In this document: positions 19,441 to 30,173 of the stretch, one piece after another
Layout of the letters: each line of letters opens with the position of its first letter
How positions within the stretch are numbered: position 1 is the stretch's first letter
NCBI GenBank assembly: GCA_963921935.1
Contig: OY998175.1
Coordinates: 228,616,122 to 228,680,121, forward strand
Length of the DNA: 64,000 nucleotides
Reading direction: 5' to 3'
Origin: Galeruca laticollis
Lineage: Eukaryota; Arthropoda; Insecta; Coleoptera; Chrysomelidae
Notes under the pieces: generated by a model
Database searches by the model: none
The model's input: only the letters and a program-made list of their open reading frames with translations
Told to the model about the DNA's origin: nothing
Made by a program: the position numbers and the translations under genes

Positions 19441-22190
19441 AAATTTTCCAAAAGGCCTCTCAAAAAATGCATTTTTTTAATGCATTTTTGGCTGCAGCAA
19501 TACAACTTCCGGTTTGTAATAGGTAGAAAGTAGGTAGGAATGGTATAAATAATTTTTGAAAGCGATTGCAAATAACCGCATTTCGATCTGTGCTGTACTA
19601 AAAGATTTCCTATCTTTGGCCTTTTTAGTGCTTCATCGCCTCGACATAATTATTGTGTTGGTCGTTCTGCATAATGGCCGAATATCAGTTTTTTTTTATT
19701 CGATGCTCAATTTTTTCTAACAACTTATCGAATGTTGGCTCATCCATTATCAGGTAGATTTTAAAGATTTTCAAGTCATTACAATCTTTGAATTCGTTTG
19801 TAATTTTAAGTTTCCCATTGTTTTATTTAACCATGGTTTGTTCCAACAAGATCTATTCCTCCAGTTTTCAATGCGCCTTTTTATATAAGCAGCAAGAACA
19901 ACATTTGTAGTGATTATCAGAAGTAATGTTTTTGTTTTTTCTTTATTAATTTTCAAAGCGAATTTCCACCTTTTTTGTGGGTTTAAATTTATTTTAAATT
20001 CCAAACTAAAAATTAATGTGATAATAACGTCAATTGTCAATAAAATCTTGGAAATTTACAACAAATAAGCTCAAATGTAAGAAGACTAGTTTTTAATTTT
20101 GCATCCAATTTATATTTCCTGCAATAAAGTTGCTGCAAAAAGGCTCTAATGTAAGATTAGTATAAGGTTGAATTTGATTAGTGCCTGTACATTCCAAAAC
20201 CTTTTCGAAACTCGTGTTTTTCTACGGCTACTCGATATTTCGATATTTTCCATTTTAATCCGGGAGTTAAGATTTAGTTGAAAGTTTTGTGTATTTAAAT
20301 AATAATCTTTAAATCACGCTGTGAAAATTAAACCAGTTATTATTTGCAAGTGATGCTAGACATTTTCTTAACTGTCAGTCATTAGTCGTTGAGAAAATAA
20401 TAGTTTTATGAAGGTGGGTGAATGTTATTTACACTATAATTTAAATAAATAGGGGAAAAGCTTTACAGTTTTGAATTTGAGTTATATTAAAGTAAAAATT
20501 GAAGTATTAGTTATTTTATTTTGATTTAAACAAGGATTCTACATACTAAATTTAAAATAATATAAATAATAATTTTCAATATGACTACTATAAAACTTAT
20601 ATATACTCTTTTTTGGAGATACATTTTTCTGGTTCGATGTCTTAATGTCATGTAACCATTCCGACAGCGTTGTTGCCAGATTTTCTCGTCTATTGATAAA
20701 AATTTATAATGTTTCAAGAACAGTTTTTCTTAAGCGGGAGTTTGTAATCGCATATTAAAATTCAACAACTTTTCATGATTATTAAGGTTTGTAATATTGC
20801 CACAAATATTGTACCAAATTCATACTTTTTGATAAAACTCGTATACGAATGAAAGAAATTGACAACTGATGTTTGCCTTTTCAGTTATTAATCACGCAAA
20901 ACTTTTTAAAAACATTAATAATAAAAAATTGTTCCTACGTTTTCAGTAGGTATGTATTAGAAAGCAATAATTTTTCTTAAAAGATTATTTGAAGAATTTA
21001 TTACGGCTTAAAATATTTAAAAAAACCAATGAAGCGTCAACGTATTTTTTTTTAAATTTCAGTAATTTTTGACACAACATTAAATAATTCATAGATACAC
21101 TGATAAAAATCCAGTCGAGAAACTCCGGAAAAATTAAATTCCTCTTTAAATCACAATTACACTGAGAAAAAAAGTTATAAAAATACGAATAGATGTCGCA
21201 TGTCGCTACAGGTAATATTATTGAACGAACTTTAAAAAAATATAATTACAACAAAAATTGTAATTTTTTTATAGCTTTGGTTATAATTTTTGGCGCAAAA
21301 TACCCGACGTAGTTTCTTTCAGTTTTACGAAGGAGACCCTACAACCTAGGAATGAGAACGCGAAATACGTTTGAAACAGATAAGACTAAACAAAAACTAT
21401 ATATATGTATGTATGTAATCTATGTATATAAAATTTTATCAGGAACTTACCGTATGTTTGCTGATAATCCGGCTTGGTTGTCATATCGCCCTTATCAAAC
21501 ACTATCGACTGTAACGTAACCGAGTGGTTTTGTGGACTTTCGAACAAATGATATCGCGCACCAGTCTATCAAGTTGTTGGATGTTGTTCAGTCAAGCTTT
21601 GCTAAGACTTCGACATTACTCAAACCGATTCGGGAAGGGGGCGCAGCTCCGTTCTTTTTACACGTAGTGGGGGGGATTGTCGAGTAACGCCTCGAATTTT
21701 ATTCGTCGTGTCCATCTTAGTTCGGGATATTAATTGGTTTGGCTATTTTATATATAAATATATTTGTTTTTGTGACGAAGGGATTATTTATACAGGTAAA
21801 ACATTTTTTTCAACTACGATGCCACAAAAAATTATCACTTATCCACTAATATTCACAGCGAATTCTGCATCTCCTTATTTAATTTTGTCGTCACCATTTT
21901 CCGTTAACTGGCAATTTTTTAAGCACTAATATAGTTCAAAAGTTGAAGATAGTGAAACGTAGACTTAGAGCTCGTAAAAATGCATAGCGATTTGTAATGA
22001 TATCTATAAAAATGTATTTTTACCACATAAAAAATTGTAAAAGGTATAAACAAATAAAGATGATGAAGAAAAGGTATTTAGTTTTTTGCGAATATTTCGA
22101 AAAACATTAGTAATTAAAAAATTTGAAAAAAATATTCTTAGAGAGATGGAATTTTCAATAAAAAAGTTCTACTTCCCGAAACTCTATCTC
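19441..22190. other. Long AT-rich region without a recognised gene
   Basis: Only short unconvincing frames are present. A small inverted repeat, AATTACAACAAAAATTGTAATT, lies at about 21243-21264. A less AT-rich block is seen at about 21470-21700. No domain, element end or RNA gene was recognised. Confidence 0.5.
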
Positions 22191-22204
22191 AATTATTTAT
22201 GATT

Positions 22205-22320
22205 AGAGATATGCGATACTTGCTAAATATCGATACTAGGTATCGAAAGGTATTGAATGTGGAGTATCGATAAAACAATTGTATCGCTAAGAAATGATCG
22301 ATGCCTATTGGTATCAAATC
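22205..22320. promoter_or_regulatory. Cluster of TATCGATA/CGATA motifs
   Basis: Within ~110 bp there are ATATCGATACT, GGTATCGAAAGG, AGTATCGATAAA, TGTATCGC and GATCGATGCC. In Drosophila, TATCGATA is bound by DREF and CGATA clusters by BEAF-32, at promoters and domain boundaries. No gene start is evident next to it, so it may equally be part of an unknown repeat. Confidence 0.3.
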
Positions 22321-22549
22321 AAAACGGAAGGAGTAATAATTGAAAAACGAAAAAAAATATATTCTTTTAAAACACATTTAATAAATAAAAAAAAATTTCA
22401 ACTTGTTTATTTATTATTAATAAACATTCAAAATAAGAATACAATGTGTATATAAATATATAAAAAAATTTTGCAGAAAAAACCATTAAGACATTGGTTC
22501 ACAATGAAAATATACAATTTAAAAACTAGTTATAAAAAAATTATTAAAC

Positions 22550-24395
22550 TTAAAGGTTGGATTTTGTGTCATCTTGTTCATAGAAGAGAACATATGCTTC
22601 TTCACTGACTAAAGATTTCCATGATATTAATAGCACCCTTGACTCGTTATATTCGTGCCACTATCCCGTGTAAGGATGTTGGCAAAATGCTGTGTAGTGA
22701 CCATTGTAAGTGGTTCAACTGTGATTTGATATAGCATAGAGGTTGTACATACAAGGTGCCACGTTATCAACCGCGTAATGGCTCATATCAAGCCCTTCTA
22801 TTGGAAAATCTATTGCAACATTAAGTTTTCCACTAAATCTTTTTGTTTGCGAAAAGCGCTTCGGGTGAATAACCAATATTTTTGGAAATTTATGAATTGA
22901 AAATGATTTACTGCATCGTCTTCGTTCCTTACATTTCGAACATGTTGGTTTCTCATCACCGTCGAGTGTTTCTTCTCTTGTAAACGAATCTAAACATTGT
23001 GAAAGTCTTAATTGACCTGTTCTTTGCGGTATGGAAAGGGATAAATCCCAAAAGGGATCGTAGGTAACTGAACAGTGACCACAGTGTGTGCACTTGATTG
23101 TTGATTTTAATTGACCGACAAAGTTATCTACAATCTTGGAGTTGTCTATTCTCGGATATCTTAACCACGATTCCTGTGCTTTCTCAATGTCACTAAGTTT
23201 GTCATCAATTTCTGTTAATATGGGCTTTGGTTTTTCGTATACCTTGATGACATCTTCGTGAAGTCCTGCTAATAGGTAACGAATAATCTCGGATTCTATT
23301 ATTGTCTTTCTCACTTGATCGGCGTGATAATGAATTTGAATTGATTTTGTTTGCTATTGAATTGGATGGCGATATTGCGGTTTTGGAAATTTTGGTTGAA
23401 GTCGATAGATCATTGCTCTGGTTCACTTTGTTAATATATTCCTTGTTATCTAAATCATTTTTAGACATGTCGTTTTGTTCTTGTTGAGTTTCATCCCGTT
23501 TCTGAAAATCTTTAAACGAAAATGAAATGTATGAAGAGAAGTTGTTAACTCTAGGATTATTTTTTGAAAGGGAATTGATGTTTATTGATTCCTCAGTTAC
23601 TACGACCCTATCGACTTCTGACCCATTATTTTTTTCTACGTCATCATTCTCTTCCAATTTTGAATTTGACTGCAAAACATCGGGGTTATTTTGACACTTG
23701 TTGGAGGCAATGTCATTTTTTTTGTCACTGAAAAATTATTACTAGATTTTTTCCCTCTGGATGATATTGATTTTGTACTTAGTGGTTTCAATCCATTGGT
23801 CACATCAGATATTTTGGATCTAACCTAACCTCAGTTGTCTTATTGGCGAGGTTAGTACCATTTTTTACTGTTCTGGAGAGTTTGTCATTCAACTTTTTAC
23901 TCAAATCGGCTACTGATGCGTGATTTCTATTATCATCTTCTTCAGACAAATTGTCTGTATTAGTATTGTTAGAGTATGCCACACTGTTAGTATAAATACC
24001 TTCCATTTGGTTGTTTACCTTTTGATTTGATGTCTTCAATTCTATTGATTGTAAACCAGTTTTATGTTTTGTTTTGGTCAAAGATCATTTATTGCGTATA
24101 GGAATCGCATCATTCTCTAGCATAGTCATCTTCTTCAGTATTCCTATGAATGGGACATCATCTTGCTGGTGGTTATCTATATTTTTTAGTACACTGAGGC
24201 CCAAAAGCTTGTTGGAGGCATGATTTATAAAATTGTCAACGCATGTATTATCAGAAGGCATACATTCTGAAGAAGAGAATGAAGATTTTAAATACAAATT
24301 TCGGAAAAAGGAAAGATCACATGTTTTAGAGTCGGTAATGTAAGAAAATTTGAAAGTGGTAGAAGAATTAGGTTTCTTATGATTATGTTTCATAA
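22550..24395 (-). pseudogene. USP2/USP21-like ubiquitin protease processed pseudogene
   Basis: The main frame (23314-22550, minus) gives SEIIRYLLAGLHEDVIKV, FVGQLKSTIKCTHCGHCSV, DPFWDLSLSIP and the second zinc pair CSKCKERRRC. It continues with KFPKILVIHPKRFS, NGHYTAFCQHPYTG (catalytic His) and WHEYNESRV (catalytic Asn/Asp), ending VLFYEQDDTKSNL. In-frame TGA and TAG interrupt the last part. The catalytic Cys box that should precede it is missing. Upstream frames (23205-24395) are Ser/Asn-rich low complexity, compatible with a USP N-terminus but not diagnostic. No introns are seen, so it is a dead retrocopy. Confidence 0.75.
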
Positions 24396-26455
24396 AAAGT
24401 TCTTCTAGAGGCTTAGAACGGGGAAACGTACCGAGAAAAGATGAAGCGTTTCCTCTTTGAATTGCAATACTTATTTGTTGTATAAAGAACAAAGTTGCTT
24501 TTGAATCATTGGTTTATACTGATATTTTTTCAACGATTTCTTTATTGAATTTTAAATCTTTATGACCGAAACCACCAGAGGTTTCAATTGCTACAGGAAT
24601 AAAAATGTGAATGTTCTCCAAATTTTTATATTTATTGATTTTAAAAGTTTCGCCTTGTAAAGCTGCAGCGCCTGCAGAAGTAGATGTGGATCGGACATGG
24701 GTCGGATCCAAAATGTCAATGCAAGTGAAATCCCATATAACTGGTCTGCCGCGTTGCCATGGAATGAGGGTCATACCATCTGAACGTTTACCGTCGTCGT
24801 GGCAAGTACCTTACGGTTCCAACGAACAGGGAATCTTTGCAGATGACAGGCCTCGTTTGATTAGGTCATTTACTGCAGAATGACGTGAAAAACGGCCGGC
24901 ACTTAATTTGCAGCTTAGGGCGTGTCTACCATTTTCATCAACATCAGCTCTGCAGCGATAGCGATGTTTTACACAAATTTGACAACCTAAACGGAGACCA
25001 ATAGAAATACGGAAACTTTCGTCATCTAAAAGCCATGCTCCTGATTCCTTTGAAAATGATGCATTCAAACGAGCCTTGTCTGGTAAATTGATAGCTTTCT
25101 GAAGCAGATGCAATAGCAGACGGCTGCCAATTAAATAATAAAGGGTCTTGTGTGTGGAAAAATTTAGGCAGAATGTAATTAATGGAATTTTTTGAACTAT
25201 TTAATGATGACAAAAAAGAAGGAAGAGCTACTGAAACGATTGAGCGAATTCCTAAACCACCATATGAAACAGGTAGTGAAGCTTGTTTCCAAGAAAGGTC
25301 CTCTAATTTAATGTTAATTAATGACTCTAATCAATGACGAATAGTATTGTCAAAGTTGATTAAGATATAATTATGTAACCAGGTCGGACTACATCTTAAG
25401 ATATATGTTAATTTTGGAATTAATAGGCAATTATTGAGAAGGTAATAAGCAATATGTGTCGGAAACCAGGATAAACGAGATGACCTTTTTTTGAAAAAGG
25501 TTAGTTTTTCATTAAAAGCTGATAGAAAGGATTCGTTTAATAAAGGAGCACCTAATAGAAATAAATTTTATCTGTTGGTAATTGTTATGCCTGGTGCTAC
25601 AGAATTAAATTTATCAATGGTTAGATTATTTGGTGATTCTAAGAAAAATAACTCGCATTTGCTGAAATTGAGTTCAAGACCAATATCCTGGGAATTGTTT
25701 ATAATATAGACAAGCATTGAATTCTGTGTCAATGTTGCTTATAATTTTGTGTATCGATATGCAAAAAAGGAGGGGTGCCGAAGGGTCCCCTTGTTGGACG
25801 ACTCTTTCCGAATAAATGATGTTTTCGCCAAATAAAAGATATGAAGGGAATCGATAACATTGATTGATGAAAGGAAAAGTTTCAGGTAGAATATCTGCTA
25901 CAAGTTTTAATAAATGATCGCGATGAATTGCATTTAAAGCATTTTTAAAATCAATTTTCAGAAAAACTTTATTATTAACGTCTGGATGATTAGAGACAAA
26001 ACGTCTTGCTGCATGGGCAACTTCTTCACAACCACCTTTCGACCCGAAACCAAATTGTAATGGACGAAGTAAATATCCTAATTTGTCACTGATGTTTGTA
26101 CCAATAGCAATTGGTCTGATACCTCCTGCTTTTTTAGTTAAAGCTAATAGTGACGCTCCGAATAAAATAGGACGAATACTGATGTTGACTGTGTCATTTA
26201 AAATAAAATTACATAATTTACACAAAGATGATAAGAGATTTTTTCCTGAAGGGGCAGCACTGTAACTTATTAAATCTTGTAGAAGTGAAGGTTTTAAAGA
26301 GTCTAAACCACCAGCAGAACTTGTTTTAAAAGAGTTTATTGCGTTACTAACAAATTCTTCTGTTATAAGAATAGGAACAGATTCCGAACTCAGAGTAGGG
26401 AACGTACTATTAAGTTTCTCTGAAGGATGTTTTAATTTTAAATTAATTATTTAAA
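24395..26455 (-). pseudogene. LINE-type reverse transcriptase, decayed (clade uncertain)
   Basis: From 26455 down the minus strand reads SSAGGLDSLKPSLLQDLISY, GGIRPIAIGTNISDKLGYLL, LQFGFGSKGGCEEVAHAARR, VFLKIDFKNALNAIHRDHLL and SERVVQQGDPSAPLLFCISI: an RT with its first catalytic Asp. The second catalytic box is in a broken stretch after 25674. C-terminal blocks follow in scattered frames: IGLRLGCQICVKHRYRC, NGRHALSCKLSAGR, RPVIWDFTCIDILDPTHV and IQQISIAIQRGNASSFLGTF. This set occurs together in a widespread animal LINE-like RT family with a C-terminal nuclease-like domain. It ends at about 24395, directly before the USP pseudogene on the same strand. Confidence 0.7.
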
Positions 26456-26635
26456 TGTTCCGCACGTTCCTGAAAAAAATAAGTATGGAGACCCTATTTC
26501 TAAGTAGCTTATTTGCTTATTTCTATCCCTGCAATAAGTGGCACCAGCTTTAGAAAATAAAAGTTCTGCTGGAACCGCTGTAGCAACAATACAAAAATAT
26601 TTGCAGCTTCTGTGATCGTATCCATACATATTATT
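26455..26635 (-). pseudogene. hAT transposase C-terminal dimerisation fragment
   Basis: The minus frame contains KYFCIVATAVPAELLFSKAG followed by RNKQIS and SPYLFF. This matches the conserved hAT C-terminal dimerisation block (usually A-x-S/A-V-P-x-E-R-L-F-S-x-A-G, then R-x-x-L, then L-x-F-L). Only about 50 residues remain, and the DDE domain and terminal repeats are absent. Confidence 0.7.
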
Positions 26636-26683
26636 TTCTGACTATTCAACGGTTCTGTAGGATAATAAGAAAACAGATTTTCC

Positions 26684-26725
26684 ACTATCCGACGTTTCGG
26701 ATTTATTTGAATCCTTTATCAAGGC
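26684..26725 (-). ncRNA. Degenerate hammerhead-like motif, Penelope-type terminal sequence
   Basis: The minus strand reads TTGATAA, stem II AGGATT...AATCC, GAAAC, GTC. The stem and GAAAC-GTC part are kept, but the CUGANGA box is altered at two positions. The + strand phrase CGACGTTTCGGATTTATTTG is typical of Penelope element ends. No Penelope gene is adjacent, so this is an orphan end. Confidence 0.35.
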
Positions 26726-26729
26726 TACA

Positions 26730-27215
26730 AAGATATACATGCATCTGGTATTAAATAATCAATAAAAACTTTAAAACTTCAAAAACTTTAAAAATCTTGA
26801 AACTTCAAAACCTTAAAAACTCATACTCTTGTAAAAATTTATAATTTAAAAATTTAAAAAACTTAAAAATCCCTCACATTTTTGTCTCTAAGAAACATCA
26901 TCAAATAAAATCTTAATTGCTGACAATTTAAAATTACTCAAGGTGTCACTCTTACCTAGTAAGGTTTTCTCCTTTGAGCAGAAATTATTTATTTCCTTGT
27001 CAAATTCAAAATAAATGAGAAATCATGAAAACATTTCAGAAAGTTCTGGCACGTCATGTAAAAACAAAGCAATTCAAAATTCTCAAACAATGGCAAAAAC
27101 TTCTTTCTCTTTATTGAGATTCTATAAACAAACTGTACCTTAATATTTTGATGTTGAAAGTAAATTATACTTATTCAGTGATAAACGAAAAACAAAAATT
27201 GCATATTATCCCCTT
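26730..27215. other. No gene recognised
   Basis: A-rich sequence with short direct repeats of AAAACTT(C/T)AAAA type at about 26765-26870. No coding signal. Confidence 0.4.
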
Positions 27216-27587
27216 TAAGGTTGAAACATCTGACCCAAAACTAAAATAAACTTTAACTTCCAAAGGAAACGAGAAGCCAAGTTAATATTTGATGTGTAGA
27301 AGAATTATAATGTTAAAAACACACAGTTCAAAGTAATTTGGCTTCTCGTTTCCCTTGGAAGTTACAATTTATTTAATATTTTGGGTTGACGTTTCAACCC
27401 TTGTTCCCCATCGTAAGCAAATTTACTTTGAACAATGTGTTTTCAACATTATTATCCTTCTACCCTATAAATATTAACTTGGCTTCTCGTTTCATTTGAA
27501 ATTTACAATTTATTTAATATTGAGAGTTACGTTTCAACCCTTGTTCCCCATTATAAGCAAATTTTCTTTGAACAGTGCGTTCAATAC
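27215..27587. repeat. 140 bp tandem repeat, left part of an interrupted array
   Basis: Units share CTTGGCTTCTCGTTTCCTTT, GGAAGTTACAATTTATTT and GTTTCAACCCTTGTTCCCC. Two units are seen in direct order (landmarks at 27391 and 27531, period 140). At 27215-27300 the same landmarks are inverted (AACTTCCAAAGGAAACGAGA), so the array starts with a head-to-head fold. It ends in the middle of a unit at 27587, where the LTR retrotransposon begins, and resumes at 32036. Confidence 0.85.
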
Positions 27588-28084
27588 TGTAATGTTTTTT
27601 CCAATTTATTTAAACAGTAAACGGGTGGGATAAATTTTAAACACAAGGTATGTCTACTTACTAATTTATTTAAACACTAAACTACTCACTAACACTTAAT
27701 TTATATACACTTAACTATTCACTTAAATTTAGTTTATATACACACAACCTTAATTATTAATTTATATCAAAACTGTTCGCTATTTCAGTGTATTCTTGTT
27801 TATTTGTCGAGATCACTTTATCAACTGCACAAACTCTCCGTGGTCGGTCCTTTATATATAAGTGCCTTTTTCACTAGATAATTCTAGATTGCGGCTTACA
27901 CAAAAGCAATTGGCTTTTTGGCATTTTCTAGATAAGACTGGTCATAAAAACAATGTCTAGATAAGATATTCACAATCGTAAACAATTCTAAGAGATCCCT
28001 GCGCGTCCGCCATAATTTTAACTTTCACACATGGCTTAGACAGGGTCGGATTTAGGGACTATACCAGTGTGTTGTTTCGTAACA
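27588..28084 (-). repeat. Copy A 3' LTR
   Basis: On the minus strand it starts TGTTACGAAACAACACACTG and ends with ...ATTACA. It matches the 31538-32035 LTR nearly throughout, including GGACTATACCAGTGTG and TAGATAATTCTAGATTGCGG. The polypurine tract AAGGAGGGAG (28088-28097) precedes it. Confidence 0.92.
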
Positions 28085-28631
28085 TTACTCCCTCCTTGAA
28101 TGGCAGTTCCTCCTGGAACTTTTGTGTTGCGGAGACTGGATGTTTGAATCGGCAACTGGCCCCATTTCTACACTTTCCGATCTTATGGAAATAGCAGGGC
28201 ACCGTCTTCATCGGATACTGATAACGGGGGTTGTAGCTGCAAATTAATATCTGGACACCGGTATCTCGAAAGATAATCTCTACCATATTCCTGACAACTC
28301 GCCAATCCAACTGGTTACTCGCTATCTTAGGCATAGCCAGTTTCTTCACGCTGGACTCTAACACATGGTCTCGGAGGTTTCGAAGTGCTTCCAACATATC
28401 GCGGTAGGTAGATCGATCTTGAAATTCATTTTTAGTTACCACGAGGAAGACGTACCGCGAAATATGTTTCAGTTTCAGTGTCTTGCCAGGGGCTGGGATG
28501 TGGTCTTCAAGTTTTTCTAATTGCCCGAACTTCTTTCGAAAGACAGATGCCAACCCTCGTTCGTTCTTGAGATGGGCGGGGATGTTGTATGCCAGTGAAT
28601 AATCTTCCAGGAGAGTGAACAAATCTAGTCT
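28059..28631 (-). CDS. Macrodomain (OARD1/TARG1-like) plus CCCH zinc finger, Pol C-terminal extension
   Basis: Directly after the integrase TAA (28634-28632), in the same frame, the sequence continues DLFTLLEDYSLAYNIP, RGLASVFRKKFGQLEKLE, SRYVFLVVTKNEFQ and KKLAMPKIASNQLDWRVV, ending in DTGVQILICSYNP. These are the successive strands of an OARD1/TARG1-type macrodomain, which binds ADP-ribose. The Lys of VVTK matches the catalytic Lys of TARG1. The Gly-Leu-Asp that should carry the catalytic Asp is replaced by a single Asn (IASNQLDW), so hydrolysis is unlikely and binding is the better guess. A CCCH finger follows (CYFHKIGKCRNGASCRFKH, C-x7-C-x5-C-x3-H). The last codons run into the 3' LTR. 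In copy C the position of the TAA is CAA, so the module was probably fused to Pol. Confidence 0.82.
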   Translation of the reverse strand, partial: RLDLFTLLEDYSLAYNIPAHLKNERGLASVFRKKFGQLEKLEDHIPAPGKTLKLKHISRYVFLVVTKNEFQDRSTYRDMLEALRNLRDHVLESSVKKLAMPKIASNQLDWRVVRNMVEIIFRDTGVQILICSYNPRYQYPMKTVPCYFHKIGKCRNGASCRFKHPVSATQKFQEELPFKEGVMLRNNTLV

Positions 28632-30161
28632 TTATTCTGGAGTGACTCCATATCTAGCTTTCCCGGTACCTACATACGCGCCCATAAATTCATCGAAGGT
28701 AGGGTCAGACACATCTCGAATAAGGTTTACTCCTTTCTCTAGGTCATGGTCTCCTTCGAATGGCGCTAGTCGGTTTTGGTGAACTACTTTTGGTTTTCCG
28801 TTGGGGATCTTGCCTATGCGATATATAACATCATTGATCCTTTTCTTGATTAAGAATAGACCTTCCCAGAATTTTTGTAATTTTGGAGAAAATCTTTTTC
28901 TTCTCGTCGGGTTGTGTAACCATACTTTGTCCCCTTCTTTCAAACCGCCTTCTATGGCCTGCGTGTCGTACCGACTTTTCATTCTGTCGCTGGCAACTTG
29001 AAGATTTGTTCGAACTAATTCATGAATATCGTCCAGCCTTCTTCTCAATTGGATCATGTAGTCTTCTCCTGCTAGATCTTCTCCAGGTCGACAGCCAAAT
29101 TCCAGGTCACAAGGAAGCCTCATTTCACGTCCTAACAGGATTTTCGCAGGTGCTTCACCCGTGGACTCATTGACGGCAGATCGATAAGCCAATGCGAATA
29201 AGGAAAGATACTGGTCCCAATCTCTCTGATGGCTGGAAACTACTTTCGACAAGTATTTTCCAATAGTCCTGTTCATTCTCTCGACCATTCCATCTGACTG
29301 TGGATGTAATGCTGTTGTCCTGGTCTTCTCCATTCCCAGCTTGTCGCAAATCTCCTGGAATAGATAGGTTTCAAAATTTCTTTCCTGGTCACTGTGGACT
29401 TCCAAGGGCACTCCATATCGGCTGATAAATTCTTTCACCGATACATCCGCGACGGTTGTGGCCTCTTGGTTCGGGATAGCGTAAATTTCCACCCACTTTG
29501 TGAAATAATCCATTACAACCAGTATGTATTTGCCACCATTTTCTGTCGTCGGAAATGGTGCAGCGATATCTAAAGCAATCCTTTCGAAAGGGCTTCCAAC
29601 ATTATACTGTTTCATAGGCGTCTTTCTCTTTCGATGTGGTCCATTACTCGTAGCACAAGTCGTACATTTCTTACACCAGTCCTTCACATCATCGGAGCTG
29701 TTCATCCAATAAAACCTCTCACTGATTCGCTGGAGGGTTTTCTTCACTCCCAGATGACCTCCCGATGGACTGTCGTGTAACCTCTCTAGTACTTCAGCTA
29801 CTCTTGTTCTCGGGATAGCTAGCTGTCTCCTCATCTCGGAACCATCATCGTTTTCCAGGACTCTCTTCAACAGCCTGTCTTCCAGGACAAGGAAGTCCCA
29901 CTGAGCCCAATACGCCTTGAGTGTCGGTGAAAATCTTAACACTTCTTGCCATGTAGGTCGCCGAGTTTCTTCCTTCCATTGCCGGATCATCTTCAGGTGA
30001 GGATCATTTTCCTGATCTTCTCTTATCCTGGTGAGTGACCACTTTTCATTGGCTACTGTAATTCTTGAAACTGCAACTTCCTTAGATTTCGACTTGTTGC
30101 ATTGTGAATAATCTACAGGGCATGACCGTCTAGGCAAAGAGTTGGCTTTTCGGTGATTCAC
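28632..30161 (-). CDS. gypsy integrase (copy A), open reading frame
   Basis: The 509-residue frame begins in the spacer after RNase H (NHRKANSLPRRSCP). It has the HHCC zinc domain (SPSGGHLGVKKTL, WCKKCTTC) and the DDE core (ERIALDIAAPFP, VPLEVHSDQERNFE, DGMVERMNRTIGKY). A C-terminal region with a GPY/F-like block (FWEGLFLIKKRI) and HQNRLAPFEGDHD follows. All three catalytic residues are present. Upstream it is joined to gag by the internal deletion, so it lacks protease and RT. It inserts element DNA into the genome. It ends in TAA just before the macrodomain. Confidence 0.9.
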   Translation of the reverse strand: MNHRKANSLPRRSCPVDYSQCNKSKSKEVAVSRITVANEKWSLTRIREDQENDPHLKMIRQWKEETRRPTWQEVLRFSPTLKAYWAQWDFLVLEDRLLKRVLENDDGSEMRRQLAIPRTRVAEVLERLHDSPSGGHLGVKKTLQRISERFYWMNSSDDVKDWCKKCTTCATSNGPHRKRKTPMKQYNVGSPFERIALDIAAPFPTTENGGKYILVVMDYFTKWVEIYAIPNQEATTVADVSVKEFISRYGVPLEVHSDQERNFETYLFQEICDKLGMEKTRTTALHPQSDGMVERMNRTIGKYLSKVVSSHQRDWDQYLSLFALAYRSAVNESTGEAPAKILLGREMRLPCDLEFGCRPGEDLAGEDYMIQLRRRLDDIHELVRTNLQVASDRMKSRYDTQAIEGGLKEGDKVWLHNPTRRKRFSPKLQKFWEGLFLIKKRINDVIYRIGKIPNGKPKVVHQNRLAPFEGDHDLEKGVNLIRDVSDPTFDEFMGAYVGTGKARYGVTPE

Positions 30162-30173
30162 ATCAGCTGGATG

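Noticed and set aside
29524..29712. Plus-strand frame antisense to integrase (similar one at 58778-58987)
   Set aside because: Appears opposite the same integrase codons in two copies, so it is a shadow.
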